From a virus: a DNA stretch of 20,897 bases. The notes beneath the pieces were generated by a model. The model made no database searches, was not told where the DNA came from, and was given only the letters and a program-made list of their open reading frames with translations. Both the position numbers and the translations under genes were made by a program. Shown piece after piece: positions 11,469-18,619 of the stretch (position 1 is the first letter of the stretch; the number at the start of each line of letters is the position of its first letter). The stretch lies in the IMG/VR virus record IMGVR_UViG_3300012351_000032, positions 1 through 20,897 of that record; one strand, written 5' to 3'.

Positions 11469-11710
11469 CGTCTGTCGCTGAGCGCGTGCCGCTGGACCGG
11501 ATCGGCCGGCGCGCCCGTGCCGCCCGCCCGGGCCGCACCGTCCTGGCGGTGGTCGCGTCGGTGCTGTTCGGCCTGGGCTGGCTGGCGTACCGGGCGTGCG
11601 CGGTGGCGTGGCTTGCTGCCGCGTGGTGCGGCTGCGCGGTGATCGAGGGCTGGCAGGAGGCCCGCAGGGCCGAGGCTGTGCGGAGGGCCCGTGCCGGGCG
11701 TCCTGGATAG
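11465..11710 (+). CDS. Small two-helix membrane protein
   Basis: 81 residues: a basic start (RVPLDRIGRRARAARPGR), then TVLAVVASVLFGLGWLAYRA and CAVAWLAAAWCGCAVIEGW as two predicted membrane segments, and a basic Arg-rich end. It overlaps the endonuclease stop (ATGA) and the portal start. A membrane protein between terminase and portal is not a standard virion part; if not a holin-like or exclusion protein, it may be a passenger that came with the endonuclease, although its GC-rich codons match the phage. Confidence 0.6.
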   Translation: MTSVAERVPLDRIGRRARAARPGRTVLAVVASVLFGLGWLAYRACAVAWLAAAWCGCAVIEGWQEARRAEAVRRARAGRPG

Positions 11711-13100
11711 GGTCAGCGCACGGTTCGCGGCGGCGCGTGGCAGGCCGCAGGCGAGCCTGTCGATGGACGAGTACGCCAGCTGGTTCTCGTACGGCGGGAT
11801 GCAGTACCCGCTGCTGCAGACGACGTACAGCACGATCGACCAGGAACGGATCTCGGTCACCGCGGCGCATGCGGCGAAGACGTCGGGGCCGGTGTTCGCG
11901 CTGGTCCTGGCCCGGATGCAGGTGTTCAGCCAGATCCGGTTCGCGTGGACCCGGATGCAGGGCAGCCAGCCCGGGGACCTGTTCGGCACGGCCGAGCTGA
12001 AGCCGCTGGAGACGCCGTGGCCGGGCGGGGTCACGGCGGACCTGCTGGCCCGGATGGAGTGGGACGCGTCCGCGGCGGGGCAGGCGTACATCCGCCGCAA
12101 GGGGCCTAACCTGCACCGGCTGAACCCGTCGTGGGTGATCATCGTCATGGGCTCGGCCGAGGACGCGCCGAACCCGCAGATGGCGGCCGACACGACCGTC
12201 GCGGGGTACCTGTGGGTGCCGCCGGGCGGCAAGCCTCGCTTTTTCCAGCCGTCGCAGGTCGCCCATTACGCGCCTCTGCCGGACCCGGACGCGCATTTCC
12301 TGGGCATGTCCTGGATCACGCCGGTGCTGCGGGAGCTGCAGGGCGACCAGGCGTCCACTGAGCACAAGTGGCGGTTCTTCGAGAACAGCGCCACGCCGAA
12401 CCTGGCGATCAAGTTCGACCCGGCGGTCACGATCGACGCGGTGCGCGCCTTCAAGGAGCTGCTCGAGGAGGAGCACCGAGGCGTCGCGAACGCGTTCAAG
12501 ACCCTGTACCTGGGCGGCGGCGCTGACCCGGTGACGGTCGGCAGCAGCTTTAAGGACATGGACTACGCCGTCGTCCAGGGCCGCGCGGAGTCGCGGCTGG
12601 CGGCGGCGGCGGGCGTCCCGCCGAGCTGGGTCGGGTTCGCCGAGGGGCTGCAGGGGAGCTCGCTGAACGCCGGGAACTTCGACAGCGCCCGGCGGCGCCT
12701 GTCGGACGGCACCTGCGTGCACCTGTGGGGCAATGCCTCATCGTCGCTGGAGCCGATCCTGGACCGGCCGCGTGACAAGCGCGGTGCCCCGGTGCTGGGC
12801 GCGAACCTCTGGTACGACGACCGGATCCCGTTCATGCGGCAGGACGCGACGGACCGGGCAGGCATCCAGGCGCAGGAGGCGTCCACGATCGCGCTGCTGA
12901 TCCGTGACGGGTTCACCCCGGAGTCCGCGGTGAAGGCCGTGAGTAACAACGACTGGAAGCTGCTGGTCCACTCGGGGCTCACGTCGGTGCAGCTGGTCCC
13001 GCCGAGTTCCGGCGCTGAGCCGCTGCCCGGCTTCGCGCCAGGGCAGGCCGGGCAGGCACCGGCAGTGCCGGCATCGAACGGGAACGGAGCGCGCCCATGA
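11691..13100 (+). CDS. Portal protein (HK97 family)
   Basis: 469 residues, the usual length. After a short leader come AKTSGPVFALVLARMQVFSQ, a central region with AGYLWVPPGGKPRFFQPSQV, then AHYAPLPDPDAHFLGMSWIT and PVLRELQGDQASTEHKWRFF, which is the portal pattern (P-L-x-x-A...E...F-x-x-G/N). AESRLAAAAGVPPSWVGFAE and GNFDSARRRLSDGT complete the stem/wing region. The product forms the 12-subunit ring at one capsid vertex through which DNA enters and leaves, and binds terminase and connector. GTG 11691 has CGGAGGG immediately upstream and overlaps the membrane gene. The disordered Pro/Gly/Ala tail is common. Confidence 0.9.
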   Translation: MPGVLDRVSARFAAARGRPQASLSMDEYASWFSYGGMQYPLLQTTYSTIDQERISVTAAHAAKTSGPVFALVLARMQVFSQIRFAWTRMQGSQPGDLFGTAELKPLETPWPGGVTADLLARMEWDASAAGQAYIRRKGPNLHRLNPSWVIIVMGSAEDAPNPQMAADTTVAGYLWVPPGGKPRFFQPSQVAHYAPLPDPDAHFLGMSWITPVLRELQGDQASTEHKWRFFENSATPNLAIKFDPAVTIDAVRAFKELLEEEHRGVANAFKTLYLGGGADPVTVGSSFKDMDYAVVQGRAESRLAAAAGVPPSWVGFAEGLQGSSLNAGNFDSARRRLSDGTCVHLWGNASSSLEPILDRPRDKRGAPVLGANLWYDDRIPFMRQDATDRAGIQAQEASTIALLIRDGFTPESAVKAVSNNDWKLLVHSGLTSVQLVPPSSGAEPLPGFAPGQAGQAPAVPASNGNGARP

Positions 13101-15730
13101 CACGCACGCGCCAGCAGCGTGACGGTGACGGCAGCTGGTACCGGATCAGTAACCAGGCGGACGGTCCCGCGCAGATCATGATGTATGACCTGATCGGCAT
13201 GTGGGGTGTCACCGCGAAAGACTTCATCCGGGACCTCGCCGCCATCGACGGCCCCGTCGACATCCATATCAACAGCGACGGCGGGGACGTCTTCGAGAGT
13301 TTCGCGATCTACTCGGCTCTCGCGTCCCGGCCGGGCGTCACCACCGTGGTCGACGGCATCGCCGCGAGCTCGGCGTCGCTGATCGCGATGGCGGGCGAGA
13401 CGCGGCTGATGGCGAAGACCAGCCAGATGATGATCCACGACGCGTGGGCCGGGGTCGACGGGAACGCCGATGACCTGCAGCACATGATCGGGCGGCTGGA
13501 GACCGTGTCCGGGCAGATCGCGCAGGTGTACGCGGACACGGCGGGCGGCACCCCGGATAACTGGCGTGCCCTGATGAAGGCGGAGACGTGGTTCACCCCG
13601 GAGCAGGCCATGGCCGCCGGGCTGGCCACCGGCATCACCGGGACGGCCCGGGAGCCTGCCCGCGCGGGTGCTGGCCAGACCGCGGCGGCGGCGCGGTCCG
13701 GGGCGGTCCTGGCGGCCGCGGCGTGGGATCCGGACGGCGACGGGGATGACGACTCGACGCCGGAGGGTGACACCGACCACAGCCACTGGGCGGCGGACGG
13801 GACGCAGAAGAAGTCCGTGCCGGGCAAGCCGGTGCCCGGCCAGCCGCCCGCGGACTCGATCGCGGCGGCCAGCGTCGATGAGTCGGCGTGGGACGGGAAC
13901 GCGGCCATGTCGGCGTGCACGTCCGGGTCGGACTACGCCGCGATCTGCGCCGGGCGCAAGGCCGGCCCGCCGGATGAGCGCGGGTCGTACGCGCTGCCGC
14001 ATCACAAGCACCCGGGCGACCCGCCGAACGCGGCGGGCACCAGGAACGCCAAGGCTAGGCTCCCGCAGACGCAGGGCCTGACGAACCGGGCCGAGGCGGA
14101 GGCGCACCTCGATGCGCACATGAAATCGGTCAGCCCCGGCGGCCAGGCAGCCGGGTCAGCAGCATCAGCAGCGGCGGTCGCGCCGTCAGCCAGGGAAGGA
14201 AGGCAAGGCATGGGCAACGACGACGGCCCGCTGACCATCGAGGGGCGGCGGTCCAGGATCGCGGAGATCGAGGGACGCTGCCGGGAGGTCATGGCGTCCT
14301 ACCCGGCGTCGGTGTTCCCCGCTGACGTGCAGACCGAGTGGGACCGGCTGGTCATCGAGAGCCGGGAGCACCGCCACGCGCTGGAGGCGGTCGACGCGCG
14401 CAACGCTGACCTCGCGCAGATGTACGCGGCCAGCCCCGCCAGCCACGACGCGTCCCGGCCGCAGGGCGGCGGGAACGGGAACGGCGCCCCGCAGCCGCAG
14501 CGGTTCGGCGCGCCGGCCGTCCACATCCGCCACGACATCTACGACCTGGTCGCGATCCAGCAGGCGGCCCGCAACCGGGACGAGCTGCCGGGCCTGTACC
14601 GCGACAACGCGCTGCGGGCCATCGAGCAGCACCGGTTCCCCGGCTCCCCGTCCCGGGAGGCCGCGCAGGCCAGCGTGGCGAAGCTGCTCGACACCGTGAA
14701 CGACGACAAGTACGGGGAGCTGCCGAAGCGGATCCTGGCGACCGGGTCCCCCGCCTACACCCGGGTGTTCGGCCACGCCCTGCAGGTGGGGAACCCCGGC
14801 GCGCTCGGCAGCGAGGACAGCCGGATCCTGGCCCTGGGCGAGTCCCCGGACACCGCCGGCGGTTATGCCGTGCCGTTCCAATTGGACCCGACCATCATCC
14901 TGACGTCCTCCGGCGGGGTGTCGCCGCTGCGGGACATCTCCCGGGTGGAGAAGATCGTCGGGAAGGAATACGACCTGGTCACCTCAGCCGGGGTGACCGC
15001 CCACCGGGTCGCCGAGGCCGCCCCGAACGTGGACGACTCGCCGGTCCTGGCGCAGCCGACGGTGCGGGCCAACCGGGTGCAGGGGTTCGTGCCGTTCTCC
15101 GTCGAGCTGGAAGGCGACTGGAACGCGCTGCAGTCCCAGATGCTTGCCTTGCTCGCGGACGCGAAGGCCCTGGAGGAGGCTGACGCGGGCGGCGCCACGA
15201 CCGGGTTCTTCCTCGGCACCGGCGTCGCGCCGCAGGCGGGCGGGATCATCACCACCCTGGTGGCGGGCAGCCAGGTCACCTCGGGCACGGTCGCGACGTT
15301 CGCGCTGGCCGACATCTTCAAGGTCAAGAACGCGCTCGGGAACAGGTTCCGGCCCCGCGGCCAGTGGGTGGCCAACTCCTCGATCTACGACCTGTGCCGC
15401 CAGTTCGGCACGTCGATCGCGAATATCTGGGCCGAGTCGCTGCAGGCGGGCGTCCCGTCCAGGCTGATCGGCTACCCGGTGAACGAGGGCACCGCGATGG
15501 CGGCCACCACCACGACCGGGTCGCTGAACCTGCTGTTCGGCGCGTTCGACCAGTACCTGATCGTGGACCGGGTCGGGATGAACATGGAACTGGTGCCCCA
15601 GCTGTTCCGGCAGCAGACCGCCGGCGCCGGGTTCGGGCTGCCCACCGGGCAGCGCGGGTATTTCGCCTGGTGGCGGAACAATGCGGTGATCCTGAACCAG
15701 AACGCGTTCCGCCTGCTGAAGATCCAGTAA
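13097..15730 (+). CDS. Prohead protease fused to major capsid protein
   Basis: 877 residues in one uninterrupted frame. Residues about 25-190 are a ClpP-type serine protease: INSDGGDVFES (59-69), catalytic Ser91 in IAASSASLIAMAG and His114 in MIHDAW. Residues about 261-345 hold a segment known from other actinophage proteases (DESAWDGNAAMSAC, YALPHHKHPGDPPNAAGTRN). From residue 372 a normal capsid precursor follows: a charged helical scaffold-like region (IEGRRSRIAEIEGRCREVMA), then the HK97 shell from GYAVPFQLDP (589) through GVTAHRVAEAAP and FGAFDQYLIVDRVGMNMELV to the end. The protease would cleave the scaffold domain and itself after assembly. The fusion places the scissile region between the two activities. 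The start overlaps the portal stop (ATGA). Confidence 0.88.
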   Translation: MTRTRQQRDGDGSWYRISNQADGPAQIMMYDLIGMWGVTAKDFIRDLAAIDGPVDIHINSDGGDVFESFAIYSALASRPGVTTVVDGIAASSASLIAMAGETRLMAKTSQMMIHDAWAGVDGNADDLQHMIGRLETVSGQIAQVYADTAGGTPDNWRALMKAETWFTPEQAMAAGLATGITGTAREPARAGAGQTAAAARSGAVLAAAAWDPDGDGDDDSTPEGDTDHSHWAADGTQKKSVPGKPVPGQPPADSIAAASVDESAWDGNAAMSACTSGSDYAAICAGRKAGPPDERGSYALPHHKHPGDPPNAAGTRNAKARLPQTQGLTNRAEAEAHLDAHMKSVSPGGQAAGSAASAAAVAPSAREGRQGMGNDDGPLTIEGRRSRIAEIEGRCREVMASYPASVFPADVQTEWDRLVIESREHRHALEAVDARNADLAQMYAASPASHDASRPQGGGNGNGAPQPQRFGAPAVHIRHDIYDLVAIQQAARNRDELPGLYRDNALRAIEQHRFPGSPSREAAQASVAKLLDTVNDDKYGELPKRILATGSPAYTRVFGHALQVGNPGALGSEDSRILALGESPDTAGGYAVPFQLDPTIILTSSGGVSPLRDISRVEKIVGKEYDLVTSAGVTAHRVAEAAPNVDDSPVLAQPTVRANRVQGFVPFSVELEGDWNALQSQMLALLADAKALEEADAGGATTGFFLGTGVAPQAGGIITTLVAGSQVTSGTVATFALADIFKVKNALGNRFRPRGQWVANSSIYDLCRQFGTSIANIWAESLQAGVPSRLIGYPVNEGTAMAATTTTGSLNLLFGAFDQYLIVDRVGMNMELVPQLFRQQTAGAGFGLPTGQRGYFAWWRNNAVILNQNAFRLLKIQ
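14193..14212 (+). promoter_or_regulatory. Strong internal ribosome binding site for the capsid protein
   Basis: GGGAAGGAAGG (14193-14203) precedes the in-frame ATG at 14210 by six bases inside the fused gene. Its quality exceeds that of most gene starts in the window, and it lies exactly where the capsid precursor would normally begin. Confidence 0.65.
14210..15730 (+). CDS. Major capsid protein from internal start (nested, 506 residues)
   Basis: Starting at ATG 14210 the same frame yields MGNDDGPLTIEGRRSRIAEI..., a complete HK97-type capsid precursor: about 190 residues of helical scaffold/delta domain and linker (rich in Gly/Asn/Pro around GGGNGNGAPQPQRF), then the shell domain to the stop. 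The length matches ordinary HK97-like capsid proteins. Use of this start would supply many free capsid subunits while the full-length fusion supplies a few protease-linked ones. That ratio is inference, by analogy with the nested protease/scaffold genes C and Nu3 of phage lambda; the presence of start and ribosome site is seen directly. Confidence 0.7.
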   Translation: MGNDDGPLTIEGRRSRIAEIEGRCREVMASYPASVFPADVQTEWDRLVIESREHRHALEAVDARNADLAQMYAASPASHDASRPQGGGNGNGAPQPQRFGAPAVHIRHDIYDLVAIQQAARNRDELPGLYRDNALRAIEQHRFPGSPSREAAQASVAKLLDTVNDDKYGELPKRILATGSPAYTRVFGHALQVGNPGALGSEDSRILALGESPDTAGGYAVPFQLDPTIILTSSGGVSPLRDISRVEKIVGKEYDLVTSAGVTAHRVAEAAPNVDDSPVLAQPTVRANRVQGFVPFSVELEGDWNALQSQMLALLADAKALEEADAGGATTGFFLGTGVAPQAGGIITTLVAGSQVTSGTVATFALADIFKVKNALGNRFRPRGQWVANSSIYDLCRQFGTSIANIWAESLQAGVPSRLIGYPVNEGTAMAATTTTGSLNLLFGAFDQYLIVDRVGMNMELVPQLFRQQTAGAGFGLPTGQRGYFAWWRNNAVILNQNAFRLLKIQ

Positions 15731-16065
15731 TGCCGCGGCCCGGCGAAAGGATCTGGGCGCAGGTAACCCCGGTGACGCTCGCCGCGTCACCGGTCGTGAC
15801 CGGCTGGCTCGACACGACCGGTTTCACGAGCCTGCTGCTGTCGTGGGTGTTCACGAACTCGACGGGCACCACCACGCCGAGCATCGAGGGCAGCCTCGAC
15901 GGCCTCACCCAGGACACCGACATGACGTATGCCGCGCTCGCCGGGGCCTCGCAGCTGACGACGGGCCTGGTGGTCGCGGTCCTGACCCCGTTCATCCGGT
16001 TCCGCGTCGTGCAGGCGACGGCGGACGCGACCCGCACCAAGTTCTTCGTGCAGGCAAGGGCGTGA
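15730..16065 (+). CDS. Small virion protein candidate (111 residues)
   Basis: MPRPGERIWAQVTPVTLAAS, then alternating beta-like stretches SLLLSWVFTNSTGTTTPSIE and GLVVAVLTPFIRFRVVQATA. It begins by TAATG overlap with the capsid stop, so translation is coupled to the most abundant protein. The beta-rich composition and the place right after the capsid gene suggest a capsid decoration or minor head protein. No family is recognised. Confidence 0.6.
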   Translation: MPRPGERIWAQVTPVTLAASPVVTGWLDTTGFTSLLLSWVFTNSTGTTTPSIEGSLDGLTQDTDMTYAALAGASQLTTGLVVAVLTPFIRFRVVQATADATRTKFFVQARA

Positions 16066-16301
16066 TGATCATGTCAGAGATCGTGGTGGCCGCCCAGGAC
16101 GCGGCGGTCACGCTCGGCGACGACGGCGTCCCGCAGGTGATCATCTGCGGCGTCACCATGGCGCGCAGCACCCACCCGATCGTGACCGGGTACCCGGGGC
16201 TGTGGAAGCCGCTGGACGTCACCTACGACGTGGCGGAGCCGGAGCCGAAGGCGGCGGCCAGGACGCCGGCGGCGGCGAGGAAGCAGGGTGCGGGCCAGTG
16301 A
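16065..16301 (+). CDS. Small head-module protein
   Basis: 78 residues from ATG 16065 (or 16071). MIMSEIVVAAQDAAVTLGDD, GVPQVIICGVTMARSTHPIV and TGYPGLWKPLDVTYDV are short beta strands; the pattern D-G-V-x...S-x-H-P-I-V-x-G-Y-P-x-L-W is similar to small proteins found between capsid and connector genes in actinophages. The C-terminal 20 residues are Ala/Lys/Pro-rich and probably disordered. The start overlaps the preceding TGA. Confidence 0.6.
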   Translation: MIMSEIVVAAQDAAVTLGDDGVPQVIICGVTMARSTHPIVTGYPGLWKPLDVTYDVAEPEPKAAARTPAAARKQGAGQ

Positions 16302-16576
16302 GCGACCCGCGCCATGTCCTGGCCGTCCAGCCGCCGGTGAAAGCGGCCGGGCCGCTGGGCCTGTGCAACCCGTGCTGCGCGGCCCGCATCGCCGACCCGG
16401 GGCAGCCGCTGCGGGAGGCGGTGACGCTGGTGCCCGCGACGGTGCCGATCGGCGGGCCCGGCGGGCAGGTGATCGGCGTCGGGGTGGTGGCGCTGCCGCA
16501 CTGCTGGGAGCACATCCCCCGCCCCGGCGCGGGGCCGGGGCTGATCATCGCCAGCGGCCACGTGCCGCGCACGTGA
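16298..16576 (+). CDS. Small Cys-containing protein of the head module
   Basis: 92 residues: SDPRHVLAVQPPVKAAGPLG, LCNPCCAARIADPGQPLREA, VTLVPATVPIGGPGG, VIGVGVVALPHCWEHI. C-x-x-C-C plus H-C suggests a zinc site on an otherwise beta-like protein. GTG 16298 overlaps the upstream TGA; the end overlaps GTG 16573. The function is unknown. Confidence 0.6.
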   Translation: MSDPRHVLAVQPPVKAAGPLGLCNPCCAARIADPGQPLREAVTLVPATVPIGGPGGQVIGVGVVALPHCWEHIPRPGAGPGLIIASGHVPRT

Positions 16577-16848
16577 CAGCGGCGATGCTGACCCGGGCCA
16601 TGCCCCGGTCCCTGCTCAGGCGCTCCGGCTCGCGCCCCTGCCGGTGCGGGCATCCCCGCGGCGCGCACGAGCATTACCGGGCCGGCAGCGACTGCGGGCT
16701 GTGCCGGTGCCCGCGGTGGCGGCGATCACCTCCGGGACCGCGCCGGCGAGCTGATGGTCGCCGCCGGGGCGAGGGCCCGGGCCGGGACGATCCGCCGCCA
16801 CATGCTCACCGCGCAGGCCGGGACAGCAACCTGAAAGGCAAGAGATGA
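16573..16848 (+). CDS. Zinc-knuckle protein with a probable frame change in its second half
   Basis: The first half is convincing: CRCGHPRGAHEHYRAGSDCG followed by LCRCPRW, a Cys/His cluster known from other small actinobacterial proteins. After about 16712 this frame becomes Arg/Pro-rich with many A/T third positions, while the +1 frame reads GDHLRDRAGELMVAAGARAR then AGTIRRHMLTAQAGTAT with a stop at 16832-16834 and near-perfect G/C third positions. That stop lies ten bases before the next ATG, with AAAGGCAAGAG between, a normal spacing. So either a base has been gained or lost near 16710, or a second tiny gene (ATG 16754-16834) overlaps. GTG 16573 overlaps the upstream stop. Confidence 0.45.
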   Translation: MTAAMLTRAMPRSLLRRSGSRPCRCGHPRGAHEHYRAGSDCGLCRCPRWRRSPPGPRRRADGRRRGEGPGRDDPPPHAHRAGRDSNLKGKR

Positions 16849-17420
16849 GTTTCTACAGCGGCATCCCCAGCGAGCTGCTTTACAGCCTGCCGTCGCAGGT
16901 CACCAAGAACACCTACACCACGCAGGCCGTGTTCTCCCAGCCCGCGACCGGTGCGGTGGCCATCGTCCCGGCGAACTTCTTCTCCGGCAACCCCAACGGC
17001 ATCGGCCGCGCGCTGCGGCTCACCGCAAGCGGCACCATCGCCACCACCGCGGCGGCGACATTCCAGTTCGTGCTCGGCTGGGACCCGACGCCGGGCACGC
17101 TCGGCACCACGCTGGCGACGCCGTGGCCGACGCTAGCGCCGACCGCCGCGACGACCTGCGTCTGGTGGCTGGATGCGGTCATCAGCGCCTCGGCGGTCGG
17201 CTCGGCGGGGCTGACGCTGAACACCAACGGGCTGCTGCGGATGTCGGTGGTCGCGTCGGGCACGCTGGCGACCGCGAACCAGGAAGTCCTGTTCGGCACG
17301 CAGAACACGGGCCTGGTCGCGACTGCGCAGGCGGCGATCGAGTTCTGGGGCACCTGGTCGGCGTCCGCGGCAGGCAACACGACCACGGTGCAGCAGTACA
17401 TCCTGGCCGGCCTCAACTAA
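16845..17420 (+). CDS. Structural protein candidate (191 residues)
   Basis: MSFYSGIPSELLYSLPSQVT, QAVFSQPATGAVAIVPANFF, LRLTASGTIATTAAATFQFV, LLRMSVVASGTLATANQEVL, AIEFWGTWSASAAGNTTTVQ. The protein is Ser/Thr/Ala-rich with regular beta strands and no Cys cluster, as expected for a jelly-roll or similar virion surface protein. Its place after the small head genes suggests a decoration or fibre-base protein. It has its own ribosome site (AAAGGCAAGAG). No family is recognised. Confidence 0.65.
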   Translation: MSFYSGIPSELLYSLPSQVTKNTYTTQAVFSQPATGAVAIVPANFFSGNPNGIGRALRLTASGTIATTAAATFQFVLGWDPTPGTLGTTLATPWPTLAPTAATTCVWWLDAVISASAVGSAGLTLNTNGLLRMSVVASGTLATANQEVLFGTQNTGLVATAQAAIEFWGTWSASAAGNTTTVQQYILAGLN

Positions 17421-17481
17421 CGCAGGAGGGGCCATCCGCGCCCTTAGCCGGGAGGTGACGGCCGGGAGGCGGTGACGGCTA

Positions 17482-18591
17482 GTGGCTGACCAGCAGTCAC
17501 GCACCTTCCTGTACCAGCGCCGGGCACAGTCCGCGCCGCCGCCGCGGTCCCCGTCACCAGCGCCGCCGCTCCCGGCCGCGGCGCAGTCGCCCAGCCTGCT
17601 GCAGCACTCGCTGCCCCAGTCGCCCCAGTCGCCGCCGCTGACGGCCGTCTACACCGGGCTGTATCCCCAGGTGTACGGGGGGCAGCTGCCCCCCCCGGGG
17701 CAGCGGCCGCAGAACTCGGCCTTCCTGCTGCAGCGGGGCATGGCGCAGCAGCCGCAGTCACCCCAGATCCCGGGAGTCCCGCCGCCGGGGCCGGCCCCGG
17801 CGCAGTCGCCCGGCCTCCTGCGGCTGGGCCTGCCCCAGCAGGCACCGTCGCCGCAGCTGCCGGGGCTGCCCCCGCCGCTCCCCGCACCGCAGCAGGCAGT
17901 CACCCTGCTGCAGCAGGGCATGGCGCAGCAGCCGCAGTCACCCCAGCTGCCCGCTGGTCCCGCGCCGGTGCCCGCACCGCAGCAGAGCGCCATCCTGCTC
18001 CGGCTGGGCCTGCCGCAGTCGCCGCCGTCGCCCCGGCTGCCCCCCGCGGCGGTCATGCCGCCGCCGCCGCCCGGCGCTCAGGCCGCACAGTCGCTGACGC
18101 TGCTGCAGCAGGGCATGGCCATGCCGGGGCACTTCGCACAGCTGCCCCCCGCGGCGGCCATGCCGCCGTCCCTGGTCCCGGCCGGGGCGCAGTCGCCCAG
18201 CCTGCTGCGGCGGGGAATGGCCGTCGCGGGGCACTTCGCACAGCTGCCCCCCGTGGTGGCGGCGTTCCCGCAGCCGCAGCCGCAGCCGCCCGCGGCGCTC
18301 ACCCTGCTGCGGTGGCCGCCCACGTTCCCGCTGATCAGCTCGGCACCGCTCATCGTCCCGCCGCCACCGGCCACCTACGGGACCGCCCGGCAGGGCACCA
18401 TGACCATCCCGGGCACCGCCGCGGGGCAGTCTGCGGCCGCGCACGCTCAATCCGGGACCGGGGGCGACGCAGCGGCCTACGGGCCGGCCTACGAGCCGGC
18501 CTACGGGTCAGGGACGGGACACGCGCAAGCCGGGCAGATGAACGTCCCGGCCGCCCGGGACGGGCAGATGACGCTGCCCCGCGCACAGTGA
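17482..18591 (+). CDS. Pro/Gln-rich repeat protein
   Basis: 369 residues from GTG 17482 after a duplicated GCCGGGAGG segment. About eight degenerate repeats of 29-40 residues fill residues 30-290, each with an A-Q-S/x-x-x-L-L-x-x-G-M/L-x core followed by P-Q-S-P-Q-L-P and a Pro-rich spacer; two copies share LLQ-x-GMAQQPQSPQ almost exactly. Repeats begin near 17584, 17710, 17803, 17890, 17980, 18085, 18187 and 18292. The C-terminal 80 residues are Gly/Ala/Tyr-rich (AAYGPAYEPAYGSG). It has no Cys, signal peptide or membrane helix. Such a chain is probably extended, like a fibre shaft or flexible linker on the particle. No known family is recognised. Confidence 0.65.
   Translation: MADQQSRTFLYQRRAQSAPPPRSPSPAPPLPAAAQSPSLLQHSLPQSPQSPPLTAVYTGLYPQVYGGQLPPPGQRPQNSAFLLQRGMAQQPQSPQIPGVPPPGPAPAQSPGLLRLGLPQQAPSPQLPGLPPPLPAPQQAVTLLQQGMAQQPQSPQLPAGPAPVPAPQQSAILLRLGLPQSPPSPRLPPAAVMPPPPPGAQAAQSLTLLQQGMAMPGHFAQLPPAAAMPPSLVPAGAQSPSLLRRGMAVAGHFAQLPPVVAAFPQPQPQPPAALTLLRWPPTFPLISSAPLIVPPPPATYGTARQGTMTIPGTAAGQSAAAHAQSGTGGDAAAYGPAYEPAYGSGTGHAQAGQMNVPAARDGQMTLPRAQ
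17584..18330 (+). repeat. Degenerate 87-120-base coding repeats
   Basis: The segments containing CTGCTGCAGC-x-GGGCATGGC recur along the Pro/Gln-rich gene; the closest pair is at about 17726-17762 and 17909-17942, ending in CAGCAGCCGCAGTCACCCCAG in both. Unit lengths vary, suggesting growth by unequal recombination. Confidence 0.7.
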
Positions 18592-18619
18592 GGCAACCAG
18601 GACAGGAGGACCCGGCTAG

